Shown: positions 54,583 to 63,211 of the stretch, one piece after another | Numbering within the stretch: position 1 is the first letter of the stretch | Layout: every line of letters starts with the position of its first letter | Origin: an uncultured Clostridia bacterium | GTDB taxonomy: Bacteria; Bacillota; Clostridia; Christensenellales; UBA1242 | Assembly (NCBI GenBank): GCA_934778215.1 | Contig: CAKVOE010000001.1 | Coordinates: 124,001 to 188,000 of the forward strand | Direction: 5' to 3' | Length of the DNA stretch: 64,000 bases | The notes under the pieces: generated by a model | Seen by the model: only the letters and a program-made list of their open reading frames with translations | Told to the model about the DNA's origin: nothing | The model's database searches: none | Made by a program: the position numbers and the translations under genes

Positions 54583-54858
54583 CTACTTACTTTCTTTTTT
54601 TAAAGCGTCAAGTTCTGATGCAAGAGTGCTTTTTCTACGATTTGCTTGGTTTTTGTGAATTGCGCCCTTGGTAACAGTCTTGTCAATAACTTCAAAAGTT
54701 GTAGGAAGTAACTTTTCTGCACTTTCAACATCTTTGGTATTAATGGCGTTGTTATACTTTTTGATTTGAGTTTTCATTTGAGATTTTGCCATTTTATTTT
54801 GAAGGGTGTTTCTTTTTGTTACATCAATTCTTTTTTGTGCTGACTTGATATTTGCCAT
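54583..54858 (-). CDS. rpsT: 30S ribosomal protein S20
   Basis: 91 residues from the ATG at 54858 (AAGGAG upstream on the minus strand); the frame extends further upstream but with AT-rich non-homologous sequence. The start MANIKSAQKRIDVTKRN and the basic helical GAIHKNQANRRKSTLA are classic S20, which binds 16S rRNA at the base of the body. It is monocistronic, divergent from gpr, with its own terminator. Confidence 0.97.
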   Translation of the reverse strand: MANIKSAQKRIDVTKRNTLQNKMAKSQMKTQIKKYNNAINTKDVESAEKLLPTTFEVIDKTVTKGAIHKNQANRRKSTLASELDALKKESK

Positions 54859-54889
54859 TTTATCGCTCCTTTTGTTTTGTTCATTGCAA

Positions 54890-54918
54890 ATTTTATCACA
54901 AAAGTGATTATATTGCAA
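54890..54918 (-). promoter_or_regulatory. Promoter of rpsT
   Basis: On the minus strand: TTGCAA (54918-54913), a 17-bp spacer and TAAAAT (54895-54890). Confidence 0.8.
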
Positions 54919-54924
54919 GTGTTT

Positions 54925-54953
54925 TTGCAAATTTTTTAGGTTAAATTTATAAT
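54925..54953 (+). promoter_or_regulatory. Sigma-A-like promoter of gpr
   Basis: TTGCAA (54925-54930), a 17-bp spacer and TATAAT (54948-54953), 19 bp before the gpr ATG and 6 bp from the divergent rpsT -35. gpr is normally read by forespore sigma factors, so a vegetative-type promoter is unexpected. No convincing sigma-G element is seen. Confidence 0.6.
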
Positions 54954-54972
54954 TAAAGGCCATTATTAAATT

Positions 54973-55788
54973 ATGAACAAAAATCATTTTGAATTAGATT
55001 GTATAATGGATTTAATAGAATTGCAAAGCAAAAACATTTCGCCTAAAAGTAAGGAGTTTCGCCAAGTTGACCACGGCAATTATATAAAAACAAAGGTACA
55101 TTTAAAAAATAATAACGAGTTTGGAAAACCCCAAGGAGTGTATATTACTTATGATGTTAAAAACGATGAAAAAGTAAACGCTTTGGTTTGTGATATAAAA
55201 AATGAAATAAAGAAACTTATAGGTGGTGCAAAAAGGGTTTTGGTAGTAGGAATAGGCAATGATGTTTTGTTGTCAGATTCGCTAGGGCCAAAGGTTGTGA
55301 GTAACCTACAAATAAAAGAAGGAAGCGAAATTGAGTTATACAAAATATGTCCTAATGTAGCAAGCAATACTGGCATTGATAGTTTTGACCTAATTAAATC
55401 GGTTACAAACATAGTTATGCCCGAAAAAATAATAACAATAGATAGTTTGGCAAGTCGAAATTTTAGTAGAGTAGGGAGTTCCTTTCAACTGTCTGATGCA
55501 GGAATTGTTCCAGGGTCTGGGTGTGGCAAGCGACAACAGTTTGTTTTAAACAAAGAAAGTCTTGGGGTGCCTGTGATCGCAATTGGTGTTCCTATGGTGG
55601 TGCATATTAAAAGTTGTCTTTTTGAGTTGTTATCCTCTATCAAAATGGAACAATTAAACTTGCTTAACATTCTTTCAAGCGACAAGTTAAACGCTTTAAA
55701 TGGTGTCATTTTGACCCCAAAAGAGATAGATTTAATGCTAGAATTTTGTGCTGGCGTATTGGCAAACGCTCTAAACGCTGTGATATAG
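54973..55788 (+). CDS. gpr: GPR endopeptidase (spore germination protease)
   Basis: 271 residues, peptidase family A25. VLVVGIGNDVLLSDSLGPKVV and PEKIITIDSLASRNFSRVGSSFQLSDAGIVPGSGCG match the Gpr core and its acidic catalytic residues. In spore formers it degrades small acid-soluble DNA-binding proteins at germination. It is shorter than B. subtilis Gpr (368) and the N-terminal propeptide looks reduced. Adjacent rpsT is the usual neighbour; spoIIP, which often follows, is absent. Presence of gpr suggests the organism or its ancestors sporulate. Confidence 0.92.
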   Translation: MNKNHFELDCIMDLIELQSKNISPKSKEFRQVDHGNYIKTKVHLKNNNEFGKPQGVYITYDVKNDEKVNALVCDIKNEIKKLIGGAKRVLVVGIGNDVLLSDSLGPKVVSNLQIKEGSEIELYKICPNVASNTGIDSFDLIKSVTNIVMPEKIITIDSLASRNFSRVGSSFQLSDAGIVPGSGCGKRQQFVLNKESLGVPVIAIGVPMVVHIKSCLFELLSSIKMEQLNLLNILSSDKLNALNGVILTPKEIDLMLEFCAGVLANALNAVI

Positions 55789-55862
55789 AATATTTTATTA
55801 AAAGTTCAAAAATGGTTAGCAAAAATTTCTCGCATTATTCATAATATCAAAAATTTTTACAT

Positions 55863-55890
55863 TAAAAAAGCGTACAGATAGTGTACGCTT
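55863..55890 (-). terminator. Terminator of the giant surface protein gene
   Basis: Read leftward, AAGCGTACA (55890-55882) pairs with TGTACGCTT (55876-55868), followed by a U tract. It lies just after the gene's stop and can also end gpr transcripts. Confidence 0.85.
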
Positions 55891-55899
55891 AAATTTGTT

Positions 55900-58800
55900 T
55901 TATCTAACTTTTATACCTCTACGAGAGCGGTAAATGAACCACATTAAGAATAAAAATCCAAATATTGCAATAGCAATCAAAATTATTAATGCGTAATTAA
56001 TTTTGTAATACTTCTCGGCTTGCACTTCAAATGAGTTATTAAACTTATCGGTAATTCTTATTGTATATACACCATTTTGACTATAAGAGTGTCCGCTTTG
56101 AATTATTCCGCCAATACCACCAACCGATTCACGAGGGTCGTATTCGTCAATTTGTTTACCGTTTAAAAATACAGTAACTTTACTAATTTCAATTCCGCTG
56201 ACTTCACCAATGCTTATATTGCTGGTTGTCTTTCGGGTGTCGCCTTCAAAGTCGTTGGTAAATTTAATATCAAAATATGGTTTTTGAATATGTACTTTTA
56301 CTACATTGCTGGCTGGTTTTTCTACATAGGTTGTTTTGCGTTCGCCGTCTTTAGTTAAATAAAAAGCAAGTTTGTCTGAGTTTGTTAACTTAACTGTATA
56401 AACACCCTCATCAATTAAATTGTAGCAGTGTGTAGTAGGAAGAGGGTTTCCGGCACTATCTAAAACTTCTAAAGAGTTATACTCTTCACGGTTATTTATA
56501 GAATAACCCAAATATGCTGTATCTACAATGGTAAAGTTTAATGACTTTAATGCTACATCATTTGCATCAAAAACAGTAAATGTCCAAGAGCCTGCGTAAG
56601 TGCCTCTATCCATAATAAATGTGCTGTCCGAATCAAAGGTATTAACCAAATTGCTGTTGCGATAGGCTTTTAGTATCTGACCAGAGTTTGGTGTTAGTTG
56701 TATCGAAATTCGCACATCATTTTCGGTAAGCATACGGTTTGCTAGTGGGATAGAAGTACCTTGGTTGTTTATACTTGTGGCACTAATGCTAGGGCCTTCA
56801 ATTTCAAATTCAAATCTAATATAATTATTGTTTAAAGCGTTGTCTTCGTTTGTAGTTAATGCACGATTAACAAAATTCTTTGCAAATTCATGGCTAGGGA
56901 AGGTGTATAATTCTACAATATAAATGCCCGGTTCAAAAAATTCTATCTTATCACCCTTTTTTAACTGATGCAAGTTTTCAAAACCGTTGTCGTCCCAAAA
57001 AATGTTTTTGCTAGCATTTGTTGCATCGTAATTTTCTTTATTAAAATTGTAAACTATGTTCATATAAACAGGTAGTTTCAATTCGCCAACAACCTCTATT
57101 GTAGGCATTTTTGAAATAGTTTCTGCCTTAGACAAAAAACTGTCTTTGCCTGCTTCTGGTTTAAACATAGAGAATATGTAGTTGTTGTTTAAATTTGATG
57201 TCGCAATTCTGTCATTTCCAAACTCATCTTTGTAGGTGTAGGTAAATGCACTGTCACTGCTTGAAATTATGTTGCTATAAAATCTATCATTTGCATTGGT
57301 TTGTGGAGGATAATATGATGCGGTAAACATAAATGAGTAAAAATCCGCGAACTGTTCAATGGTAATGTCTGAACTTTTGTCAAAGCTTTTGTTTTTAATT
57401 TGAACCATTTTAACCTTTTCGCTAATAGATGTGGTATCTCTAAATGGAGAAATATCTACGCCCGGACCAACTGGTTTAAAATCGCTATCAAACTTAACAT
57501 AAATAGGTAAATTGGTGTTGTTATAAATGGTAGCCGATTCAGAAATAAAATATATTGTGGTAGATTTTGGTAATATACCGTTTAGGGCGCCATTAATATA
57601 GTTGTATATTTCATTTTTTACACCGCCATAATAATCGCCAGTGCTGTGCTGGTAAATGGCAATATCATATTTGCTACCAATGTTTGAATTGTTATCAACG
57701 CCATAAGTGTAAGGAATTTTGGTTATAATTTTGTAGGTAACAACGTTGTTACTAATAGGGTAATCGGCGCCAAAAAGAGTGGTTGAAATGGTAAATATAG
57801 AATGGTTGGTTTGATTATATGTTTTTGACCAAATAGATGCACTATCCTTTTTTTGTACTAGAGATGTGGTTGTTTTGGTGGTTGTTGTGTTTGCATCATT
57901 TTTAGTTAATTCGGTGCTTTTAATAGTTATTAAATTGGTTAATTCTAGAGGGACAGAAGTAAATGTTGAGTTAAATCCGTTAGTACTGTCATATTTACTT
58001 GCGTCTAGCAAAGTATTAGAAATAGCTAATTGCAAGCGGATTGTTTCATTAAAAACATAAAATGAGCCAAATTGTGAGCTTTCTGAAATGTTATTTTCTC
58101 CTTCGTCAAAAAAGGACCATGAATATTTTGGGTTAACAACAATTAGGTTAATTGTTCTTGTAACATAAGCAGTTTTGGATGTAAAGGTTAATTTTACCGT
58201 TCCATACGAGTTTGCAGGAATGGTAAGTCTGTACAAATTGTCAGATGCTGGTACCGAAGTCCCATTTATAGAAAGAAGATATAGGTTAGAGTCAAATTGC
58301 ATACCAGAGGTGCTGGTTGTTTGGGTGGTTTTAACTCGTGGTGTGATTTCGGCAGAGCCATCGCCCAAAATGTAATAGTTGCCGTTGTAATAGTGAATGT
58401 TTTCATAAACGGTTTGTAGGGCGGTGTTGTTTATAACTGGAGAAAACGAACATTGTGCGCTAGCAACAACCTCGTTAGATTTTTTTAGTGTAACGGTGTA
58501 TGTTGCTTGTCTTGTAAAATAGTAAATGGTTGGTTTTTTGGGATCTCCAACTTTTGTGCCATACTCATCTTCGGGCAAGTCGTATGTTGTTGCACCAACA
58601 CCACTATTTATACACTGAATAGATATGGTATCATAAGTGATGCCAGTGCTAATGGTTATTCTCAAAAAAGATATTAAAGAAGGCTCGGTATAAGATGAAG
58701 ACAAAATAGAATTTTTTGAAAATAGCCCTTCAAACTTTATTGGGGAATTGGTTACATTTTCTGGATTTTTTACAATCGTGACATTAGAAACGCCATTGCC

Positions 58801-58968
58801 TTCTTCGGTAGTTGTTCCGGCGACTGCAGAGGAATTGGTGGTTGGGGCAACGGTTAATGTAGGTGGGGTATCTGCAGAGGCGTTGTTATTATGAAAATAT
58901 GTTAAGCCAAAAAATGTTGCACAAAAAAGTGACAATGCTGTGACTATTGATAATATGATTTTTTTCAT
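55900..58968 (-). CDS. Large membrane-anchored surface protein, unknown
   Basis: 1022 residues. Signal peptide (MKKIILS, hydrophobic, cleavage near ASA, residue 32), then ~930 extracellular residues that are Asn/Ser/Thr/Tyr-rich with alternating strand patterns. Local pieces such as TYTVTLKKSNEVVASAQCSF and YTIRITDKFNNSFEV look like tandem immunoglobulin-like modules. A C-terminal TM helix (about 990-1012) and basic tail (RSRRGIKVR) anchor it; there is no LPXTG. Only one or two cysteines occur. I can name no domain. It has its own terminator; the 250 bp upstream hold no other gene. Probably an adhesin-like or envelope structural protein. Confidence 0.75.
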   Translation of the reverse strand: MKKIILSIVTALSLFCATFFGLTYFHNNNASADTPPTLTVAPTTNSSAVAGTTTEEGNGVSNVTIVKNPENVTNSPIKFEGLFSKNSILSSSYTEPSLISFLRITISTGITYDTISIQCINSGVGATTYDLPEDEYGTKVGDPKKPTIYYFTRQATYTVTLKKSNEVVASAQCSFSPVINNTALQTVYENIHYYNGNYYILGDGSAEITPRVKTTQTTSTSGMQFDSNLYLLSINGTSVPASDNLYRLTIPANSYGTVKLTFTSKTAYVTRTINLIVVNPKYSWSFFDEGENNISESSQFGSFYVFNETIRLQLAISNTLLDASKYDSTNGFNSTFTSVPLELTNLITIKSTELTKNDANTTTTKTTTSLVQKKDSASIWSKTYNQTNHSIFTISTTLFGADYPISNNVVTYKIITKIPYTYGVDNNSNIGSKYDIAIYQHSTGDYYGGVKNEIYNYINGALNGILPKSTTIYFISESATIYNNTNLPIYVKFDSDFKPVGPGVDISPFRDTTSISEKVKMVQIKNKSFDKSSDITIEQFADFYSFMFTASYYPPQTNANDRFYSNIISSSDSAFTYTYKDEFGNDRIATSNLNNNYIFSMFKPEAGKDSFLSKAETISKMPTIEVVGELKLPVYMNIVYNFNKENYDATNASKNIFWDDNGFENLHQLKKGDKIEFFEPGIYIVELYTFPSHEFAKNFVNRALTTNEDNALNNNYIRFEFEIEGPSISATSINNQGTSIPLANRMLTENDVRISIQLTPNSGQILKAYRNSNLVNTFDSDSTFIMDRGTYAGSWTFTVFDANDVALKSLNFTIVDTAYLGYSINNREEYNSLEVLDSAGNPLPTTHCYNLIDEGVYTVKLTNSDKLAFYLTKDGERKTTYVEKPASNVVKVHIQKPYFDIKFTNDFEGDTRKTTSNISIGEVSGIEISKVTVFLNGKQIDEYDPRESVGGIGGIIQSGHSYSQNGVYTIRITDKFNNSFEVQAEKYYKINYALIILIAIAIFGFLFLMWFIYRSRRGIKVR

Positions 58969-59177
58969 AAAGTGTTCCTTTTCTCGTTTGTTTATCTTTA
59001 TTATGCGTTAATTATATAATAATATAGCGGTTAATTGCAAATTAATTTATGGGTTTAATGAAATTTTAATTTAATTTTAAAAAGCAAAAACAATGCAAAA
59101 AATTATAGGCGATTTAATTGTTATATTTTCATAACAAAATTAAGTAAATGGTAAAATTTTGTCGTTATGGCAAAAAG

Positions 59178-59208
59178 AAAAAGCAGGGCAGAAGTTACCT
59201 TGCTTTTT
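59178..59208 (-). terminator. Terminator of the zinc-ribbon protein gene
   Basis: Read leftward, AAAAAGCAAGG (59208-59198) pairs with the CCTGCTTTTT side (59187-59178) with one bulge/mismatch, then a U-rich tract. Confidence 0.8.
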
Positions 59209-59218
59209 GGTATTTTTG

Positions 59219-59740
59219 TTAATTTAAAGATTCTCCACAGCCTTCACAAAAACGGCTTTTGGGGTCATTTAGGCGACCACATTTAGGACAGGTAATTTTG
59301 GTTTTTGTGCCACAATTTGCACAAAACTGTGCATTGTTGCTAAGGGCTTTGCCACAGTTAGGACAATTTTCGCCGACTGTTTCATCAACTAGGTTTGCGG
59401 TGTATCCAACTATTACAATTTTTAACGCTAGTGATAAAAAAACTACACCAAACATTAAAATAATTGCGGAAGGGAAAATAAGAACAAGTGGAATAAAGAC
59501 TTTTTTGTTTACTAGGTCGCTAGATTGAGCAATGTCAGAATTTGCATGTGAATTAAGTAGTTCTGTGCCATAAAACATAAATAAAGCAATGCAAGCAATA
59601 ATAGCCAAAACACCCAAAACGGTGAGAGAAATACCTATTGCTAGTAGCTTTTTTCGTAAGTTTATTGCCTGCTGGCTATTTGCAACATTTTTTGTGTTGG
59701 AGTTTAGTTGCTTAATGGTTGATTGTAAATTGTTAAACAT
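59219..59740 (-). CDS. Two-TM protein with C-terminal double zinc ribbon
   Basis: 173 residues. A short hydrophilic start, two TM helices (about 30-53 and 82-113), then two tandem zinc ribbons of CxxC...CxxC form: CPNCGKALSNNAQFCANCG and CPKCGRLNDPKSRFCEGCG. Such double-zinc-ribbon membrane proteins are common in Firmicutes and are often linked to envelope or sensing roles, but function is unknown. It lies beside the VirD4 gene with 87 bp between; I see no proof that it belongs to the secretion module. Confidence 0.8.
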   Translation of the reverse strand: MFNNLQSTIKQLNSNTKNVANSQQAINLRKKLLAIGISLTVLGVLAIIACIALFMFYGTELLNSHANSDIAQSSDLVNKKVFIPLVLIFPSAIILMFGVVFLSLALKIVIVGYTANLVDETVGENCPNCGKALSNNAQFCANCGTKTKITCPKCGRLNDPKSRFCEGCGESLN

Positions 59741-59827
59741 AAACTATCTCCTTTTGCATAGTTTTGTTATTAACCTGACCAATGCAAAATTTGTGTTATT
59801 AATAATGATATGTATTTTTTAAACTTT

Positions 59828-61810
59828 TTATCTTAAAACCTTACGATTTCTTTCTTTAATATCGTAAAAAATTTCTTCTTCGTTTAGTCTTCTTCCCGGA
59901 ATAAATGGCATATCCATTTGACCTATTTTGTAAATGTCTGGAGCTTTCCAATATTGATACATTTGAGAGTTGATAGGGAAGCTACCAAAAATTTTAACAA
60001 TAATATTTCCTTCTTTTAGTTTGTCTAGGTCAGAAGGGTAGAGTAGTGGACGAGATTGAAGTTGCGTGCTAGTGCTTCCGCCCTTGGCATCGCCCCCTTC
60101 GTTTTTGGATTTAGAACTTACCTTAATTTGGTAATTTCCTAATTCTTTGCTAAATGCTTCACGAGTTTCTTGAGAAGGTGTACCTAAGAACAATTTGCTA
60201 TTACAGTTATCCATAACAATGCTTGCGGTTTCTTTTCCGTACACATTTTCTAGTTGGGCGTAAGATTGAATTATCATATTTAGGTGAATTTTACGAGAAC
60301 GGGCAACGGTAATGATTTTATCTAAATTGTTGACCTTTGGCATATTGGCAAATTCGTCCATAATGTAAAACAAGGCTCGTTTTAATGAGGCATTTTTTGC
60401 TTTGTTTTTGTCTTTACTAATAACTTCGTTAGCACGTGCTTTTTTTACAAATTCCTTATAACTTTGCGAAATGCAAATGGTGGCAAGTCCGTAACGGGTT
60501 TGTTTTTCGTCTGGTATTTTTATAAAGAAAGCGGTAGGCTGTTCGTCAAATTCTCCAAACTCGATTTCGTTTGCTGCCGTTAGGTAACAAATACCATTAT
60601 CGGCAAAAAGTGATAACTTTTGGCTTATGGTAGACATGTATGAGTCACGTGTTTGTTTTGCGTTTGAGTAAACTATGTGTTGGCAAAGTTGTATGGTTTT
60701 AGAAAGCGGACTTCTGCCACTAAAATAATCTTTTACATATTCAAAGTCGTTTTCTTTATTCATAACAATTTTGTACATATTGTAAAAGTTAAAGCGTTCT
60801 TTTGTCATACCAAGTTGAGGGTTTTCGCTATCTTCAAGCATCGCTATCAAAACGGCTACAATATAATCTTTTGCACCTTGCTCCCACGACTGGTCTTTCA
60901 TATTTAAAATAGGGCAGAGTGCTGATGCAATATCATTTATGTCGTCAATGCAATCATCTTTAATTTGTGTTTTTACAACTTCTACTTCCAAAAAGGCATC
61001 TCGTAAACTTGCAAATGCTTTGCCGTCAAACTCGTACCATTCATTACTTTTTATGTCGCCAACTTTAATTAAATCATACTGTCTAATGTCATCATTTGTG
61101 TGCTTTAAAATTTCTTCTTCCAAATGAAGTTGGCGTTGGTAGTTTGTATATATAGATTCTAACGGATTCCACCTTAGGGAGTTATATGGATTTATAAGGT
61201 CAAGAACCAAGACTCTATAACCACTGTTTACCAATTTTTGACTATGATGGGCAAATAGTTCGCCTTTAGGGTCGGTTATAAATAGAGAAGGTTTATTCTT
61301 TAGTTGGGACAAAATTTGAATATTTGGCTCTACAAAACATGTACCTTTACCTACACCGGTAGTACCAACTATTAATGCGTGATAGTTTGGTGTAAAATGA
61401 ATTTTCATATTACCCTTTTTGTAAACCGAGCGGAAGGCAATACCTTCATGTGAGAAATTTTTTAGTTCGGACCACATGCAATTTTTAAAGGTTTTATCAA
61501 GTTCTGAGCCTTCTAGCCAGTGCACATTTTCAAGGTCTTTTTCGCCTTTTAGACTGCCATCACTAGATTTTTTGTCGGCGGTAAAGTATAAGAGCAAAAA
61601 TATTGCACCCACGCCAAGCGTTACTGCAAACATAGTGTTTACATCAGGGTTCCCAATGTAGGTCAAAAGGTCTTTTGTTTCGCCCCCAATAGCTTTATCT
61701 ATTAGTAGCATTTGCAACACCAAAGCAAAAGCATAACAAGAAGGAATCCCTATAATTAATATCCATATAAGTTTTTCTATGGTGCTTTTTGCATCTTGTT
61801 TTTCTGCCAT
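59828..61810 (-). CDS. Type IV secretion coupling ATPase (VirD4/TraG, CD1115-like)
   Basis: 660 residues from the ATG at 61810 (GGAG 6 nt upstream; a GTG one codon earlier is too close). Two N-terminal TM helices (about 13-34 and 54-75) precede the RecA-like domain: Walker A GTTGVGKGT (about 150-158), FITDPKGELFAHH, and Walker B FYIMDEFANMP. NPLES and the QSYAQLENVYG and CNSKLFLGTPSQETREAFS segments are typical of VirD4. It feeds DNA or protein to the channel of a conjugation-like system. It is divergent from the pilin-like genes across a 289-bp promoter region. Confidence 0.93.
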   Translation of the reverse strand: MAEKQDAKSTIEKLIWILIIGIPSCYAFALVLQMLLIDKAIGGETKDLLTYIGNPDVNTMFAVTLGVGAIFLLLYFTADKKSSDGSLKGEKDLENVHWLEGSELDKTFKNCMWSELKNFSHEGIAFRSVYKKGNMKIHFTPNYHALIVGTTGVGKGTCFVEPNIQILSQLKNKPSLFITDPKGELFAHHSQKLVNSGYRVLVLDLINPYNSLRWNPLESIYTNYQRQLHLEEEILKHTNDDIRQYDLIKVGDIKSNEWYEFDGKAFASLRDAFLEVEVVKTQIKDDCIDDINDIASALCPILNMKDQSWEQGAKDYIVAVLIAMLEDSENPQLGMTKERFNFYNMYKIVMNKENDFEYVKDYFSGRSPLSKTIQLCQHIVYSNAKQTRDSYMSTISQKLSLFADNGICYLTAANEIEFGEFDEQPTAFFIKIPDEKQTRYGLATICISQSYKEFVKKARANEVISKDKNKAKNASLKRALFYIMDEFANMPKVNNLDKIITVARSRKIHLNMIIQSYAQLENVYGKETASIVMDNCNSKLFLGTPSQETREAFSKELGNYQIKVSSKSKNEGGDAKGGSTSTQLQSRPLLYPSDLDKLKEGNIIVKIFGSFPINSQMYQYWKAPDIYKIGQMDMPFIPGRRLNEEEIFYDIKERNRKVLR

Positions 61811-61950
61811 CACTAACTCCTATTTGTTATATTTCGTTTGTAATTTTAAGTTTTACGAAGTACAAGGCTTTTATAAATGTAATTAAAATGTAGGTTCAAT
61901 GGTTGTAAGCCTAATGTGGTACATAATACTCAAAATTCATCGTTGTTTTT

Positions 61951-61978
61951 ATTATAACAAATGCACTCAAATTTGCAA
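61951..61978 (-). promoter_or_regulatory. Promoter of the virD4-like gene
   Basis: On the minus strand: TTGCAA (61978-61973), a 16-bp spacer and TATAAT (61956-61951), giving a leader of about 140 nt in which I see no ORF. The rest of the 289-bp divergent region is AT-rich. Confidence 0.6.
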
Positions 61979-62046
61979 ATGAAATAGTTGTATTTTTCTT
62001 ATTTTTTAATAAAAATTTCAAAAATTTTTAAAATGAGTTATTTTTT

Positions 62047-62076
62047 TTGACAAAGAATATTTCTTTATGTTAAACT
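62047..62076 (+). promoter_or_regulatory. Promoter of the first pilin-like gene
   Basis: TTGACA (62047-62052), an 18-bp spacer and TAAACT (62071-62076), 24 bp before the ATG with a GAGGGG ribosome site. Confidence 0.7.
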
Positions 62077-62099
62077 AAACACTACAAGAGGGGAACAAA

Positions 62100-62441
62100 A
62101 TGAGAAATTTATTGATGAAATCTATTTTTAGTGTTACCAAGTTTTTGTTAGATGGGGAGGTAGAAACCACCGACCCAGATTATAATGCGTCAGTTAGTCC
62201 TATATATGACTTTTTGGATACTTTTGGGCCTTTTTTAATTTCTATTGTGCTAGGACTAGGCGTTTTATATTGTATAGTTTTAATGGTAAAATATGTTAAA
62301 GAAGAAGATGCTGGCGAGCGTGACAAAGTAAAAAAACAGGCTATAAACGCCGTCATCAGTTTTGGTGTTGTGGTAATTTTAATAGTGCTTTTGTATGCAT
62401 TCCGTGGTACTTTTATAAAGGCTATGAATGATACTAAGTAA
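62100..62441 (+). CDS. Small two-TM protein, VirB2/TrbC pilin-like
   Basis: 113 residues. A polar N-terminal stretch of about 40 residues is followed by two TM helices (about 43-63 and 80-100) separated by a charged loop (KYVKEEDAGERDKVKKQ), the size and topology of VirB2/TrbC conjugative pilins. A typical cleavable signal peptide is not evident. The position opposite VirD4 and next to a second protein of identical layout supports a role in the type IV secretion channel or pilus. Sequence similarity to named pilins is too weak to be sure. Confidence 0.6.
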   Translation: MRNLLMKSIFSVTKFLLDGEVETTDPDYNASVSPIYDFLDTFGPFLISIVLGLGVLYCIVLMVKYVKEEDAGERDKVKKQAINAVISFGVVVILIVLLYAFRGTFIKAMNDTK

Positions 62442-62501
62442 TATTGGTTTCACAGATTTTTCAAAAATATTTAAATTTTTTAAAAAAAAGACAAAATTCA
62501 T

Positions 62502-62531
62502 TTGCTAAATGCAAAATAGGTGTGATACACT
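62502..62531 (+). promoter_or_regulatory. Possible promoter of the second pilin-like gene
   Basis: TTGCTA (62502-62507), an 18-bp spacer and TACACT (62526-62531). Weak; read-through from 62047 is the alternative. Confidence 0.4.
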
Positions 62532-62568
62532 ACAATTAGATTTAAAAAAGCAAGGAGGAAAAGATATT

Positions 62569-62907
62569 ATGTCATTCTTTAAATCTTTAATTGGTGAAGT
62601 AAGTGATTTGCTAAGTGGTAAAGCAGGCTCTGACTTATCGGATGCTGCAAATACCCTTAAAACAACATTTACTAGCGTTATGAGGACTGTTATGCCTATC
62701 GTATTTAGCGTAATTTTGGCATTTGGCGTGTTTTTCTCAATTAAGCTTGGTATTTACTATGCAAAACAAGAAACCACCGAAAAAAGAGAAGAAGCTAAAA
62801 AGCGTTTAGTTGGTGCTGTAGTTGGTTTTGGTATTGGTATAGTTGCAGCAGTTATTTGCTGGGTTATATTCACAAATGACGCAATTATACAGAACTTATT
62901 TAAATAA
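62569..62907 (+). CDS. Second two-TM protein, VirB2/TrbC pilin-like
   Basis: 112 residues from the ATG at 62569 (AAGGAGG ~10 nt upstream); an in-frame ATG at 62509 lacks a site. An amphipathic N-terminal region (about 1-35) precedes two TM helices (about 43-63 and 83-103) joined by the charged AKQETTEKREEAKKR loop. Topology and loop chemistry match the 62100-62441 protein, suggesting an ancient duplication with strong divergence. Likely the second subunit or a paralogue of the secretion pilus or membrane ring. The strong ribosome site suggests high expression, as for structural subunits. A terminator follows. Confidence 0.6.
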   Translation: MSFFKSLIGEVSDLLSGKAGSDLSDAANTLKTTFTSVMRTVMPIVFSVILAFGVFFSIKLGIYYAKQETTEKREEAKKRLVGAVVGFGIGIVAAVICWVIFTNDAIIQNLFK

Positions 62908-62970
62908 TTAAATAACTTATTTGGCTATCGCTTAGTCAAGGCAAGTTTATTAATTTAATAAGCACTTTAA

Positions 62971-63001
62971 AAGTCACATAATTTTTGTGTGACTTCTTTT
63001 T
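62971..63001 (+). terminator. Terminator after the pilin-like genes
   Basis: AAGTCACA (62971-62978) pairs with TGTGACTT (62988-62995) through a 9-nt loop, followed by a T-rich tract. Confidence 0.85.
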
Positions 63002-63211
63002 GTGTTTAAAAAATTTTTTAAACAGCAAAAAAATTTGCAAACTTTTTAATTTTGGTTAATATTCGTTTGCTGGTGTTAAATTAATGTGATACAATCATAT
63101 TAATAATAACCAATAATATATTTTTGTAAGTTAAATTATTTTTATATAATAATTTGCCTTGCAAATATGCAAAATATTACAAAAGAATTAATCGGTTACA
63201 AGGGGAAGATA

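Noticed and set aside
54955..54972. Possible sigma-G -10 (CATTATTA) for gpr
   Set aside because: It lies only a few bases from the ATG and has no matching -35; a sigma-A-like promoter sits just upstream.
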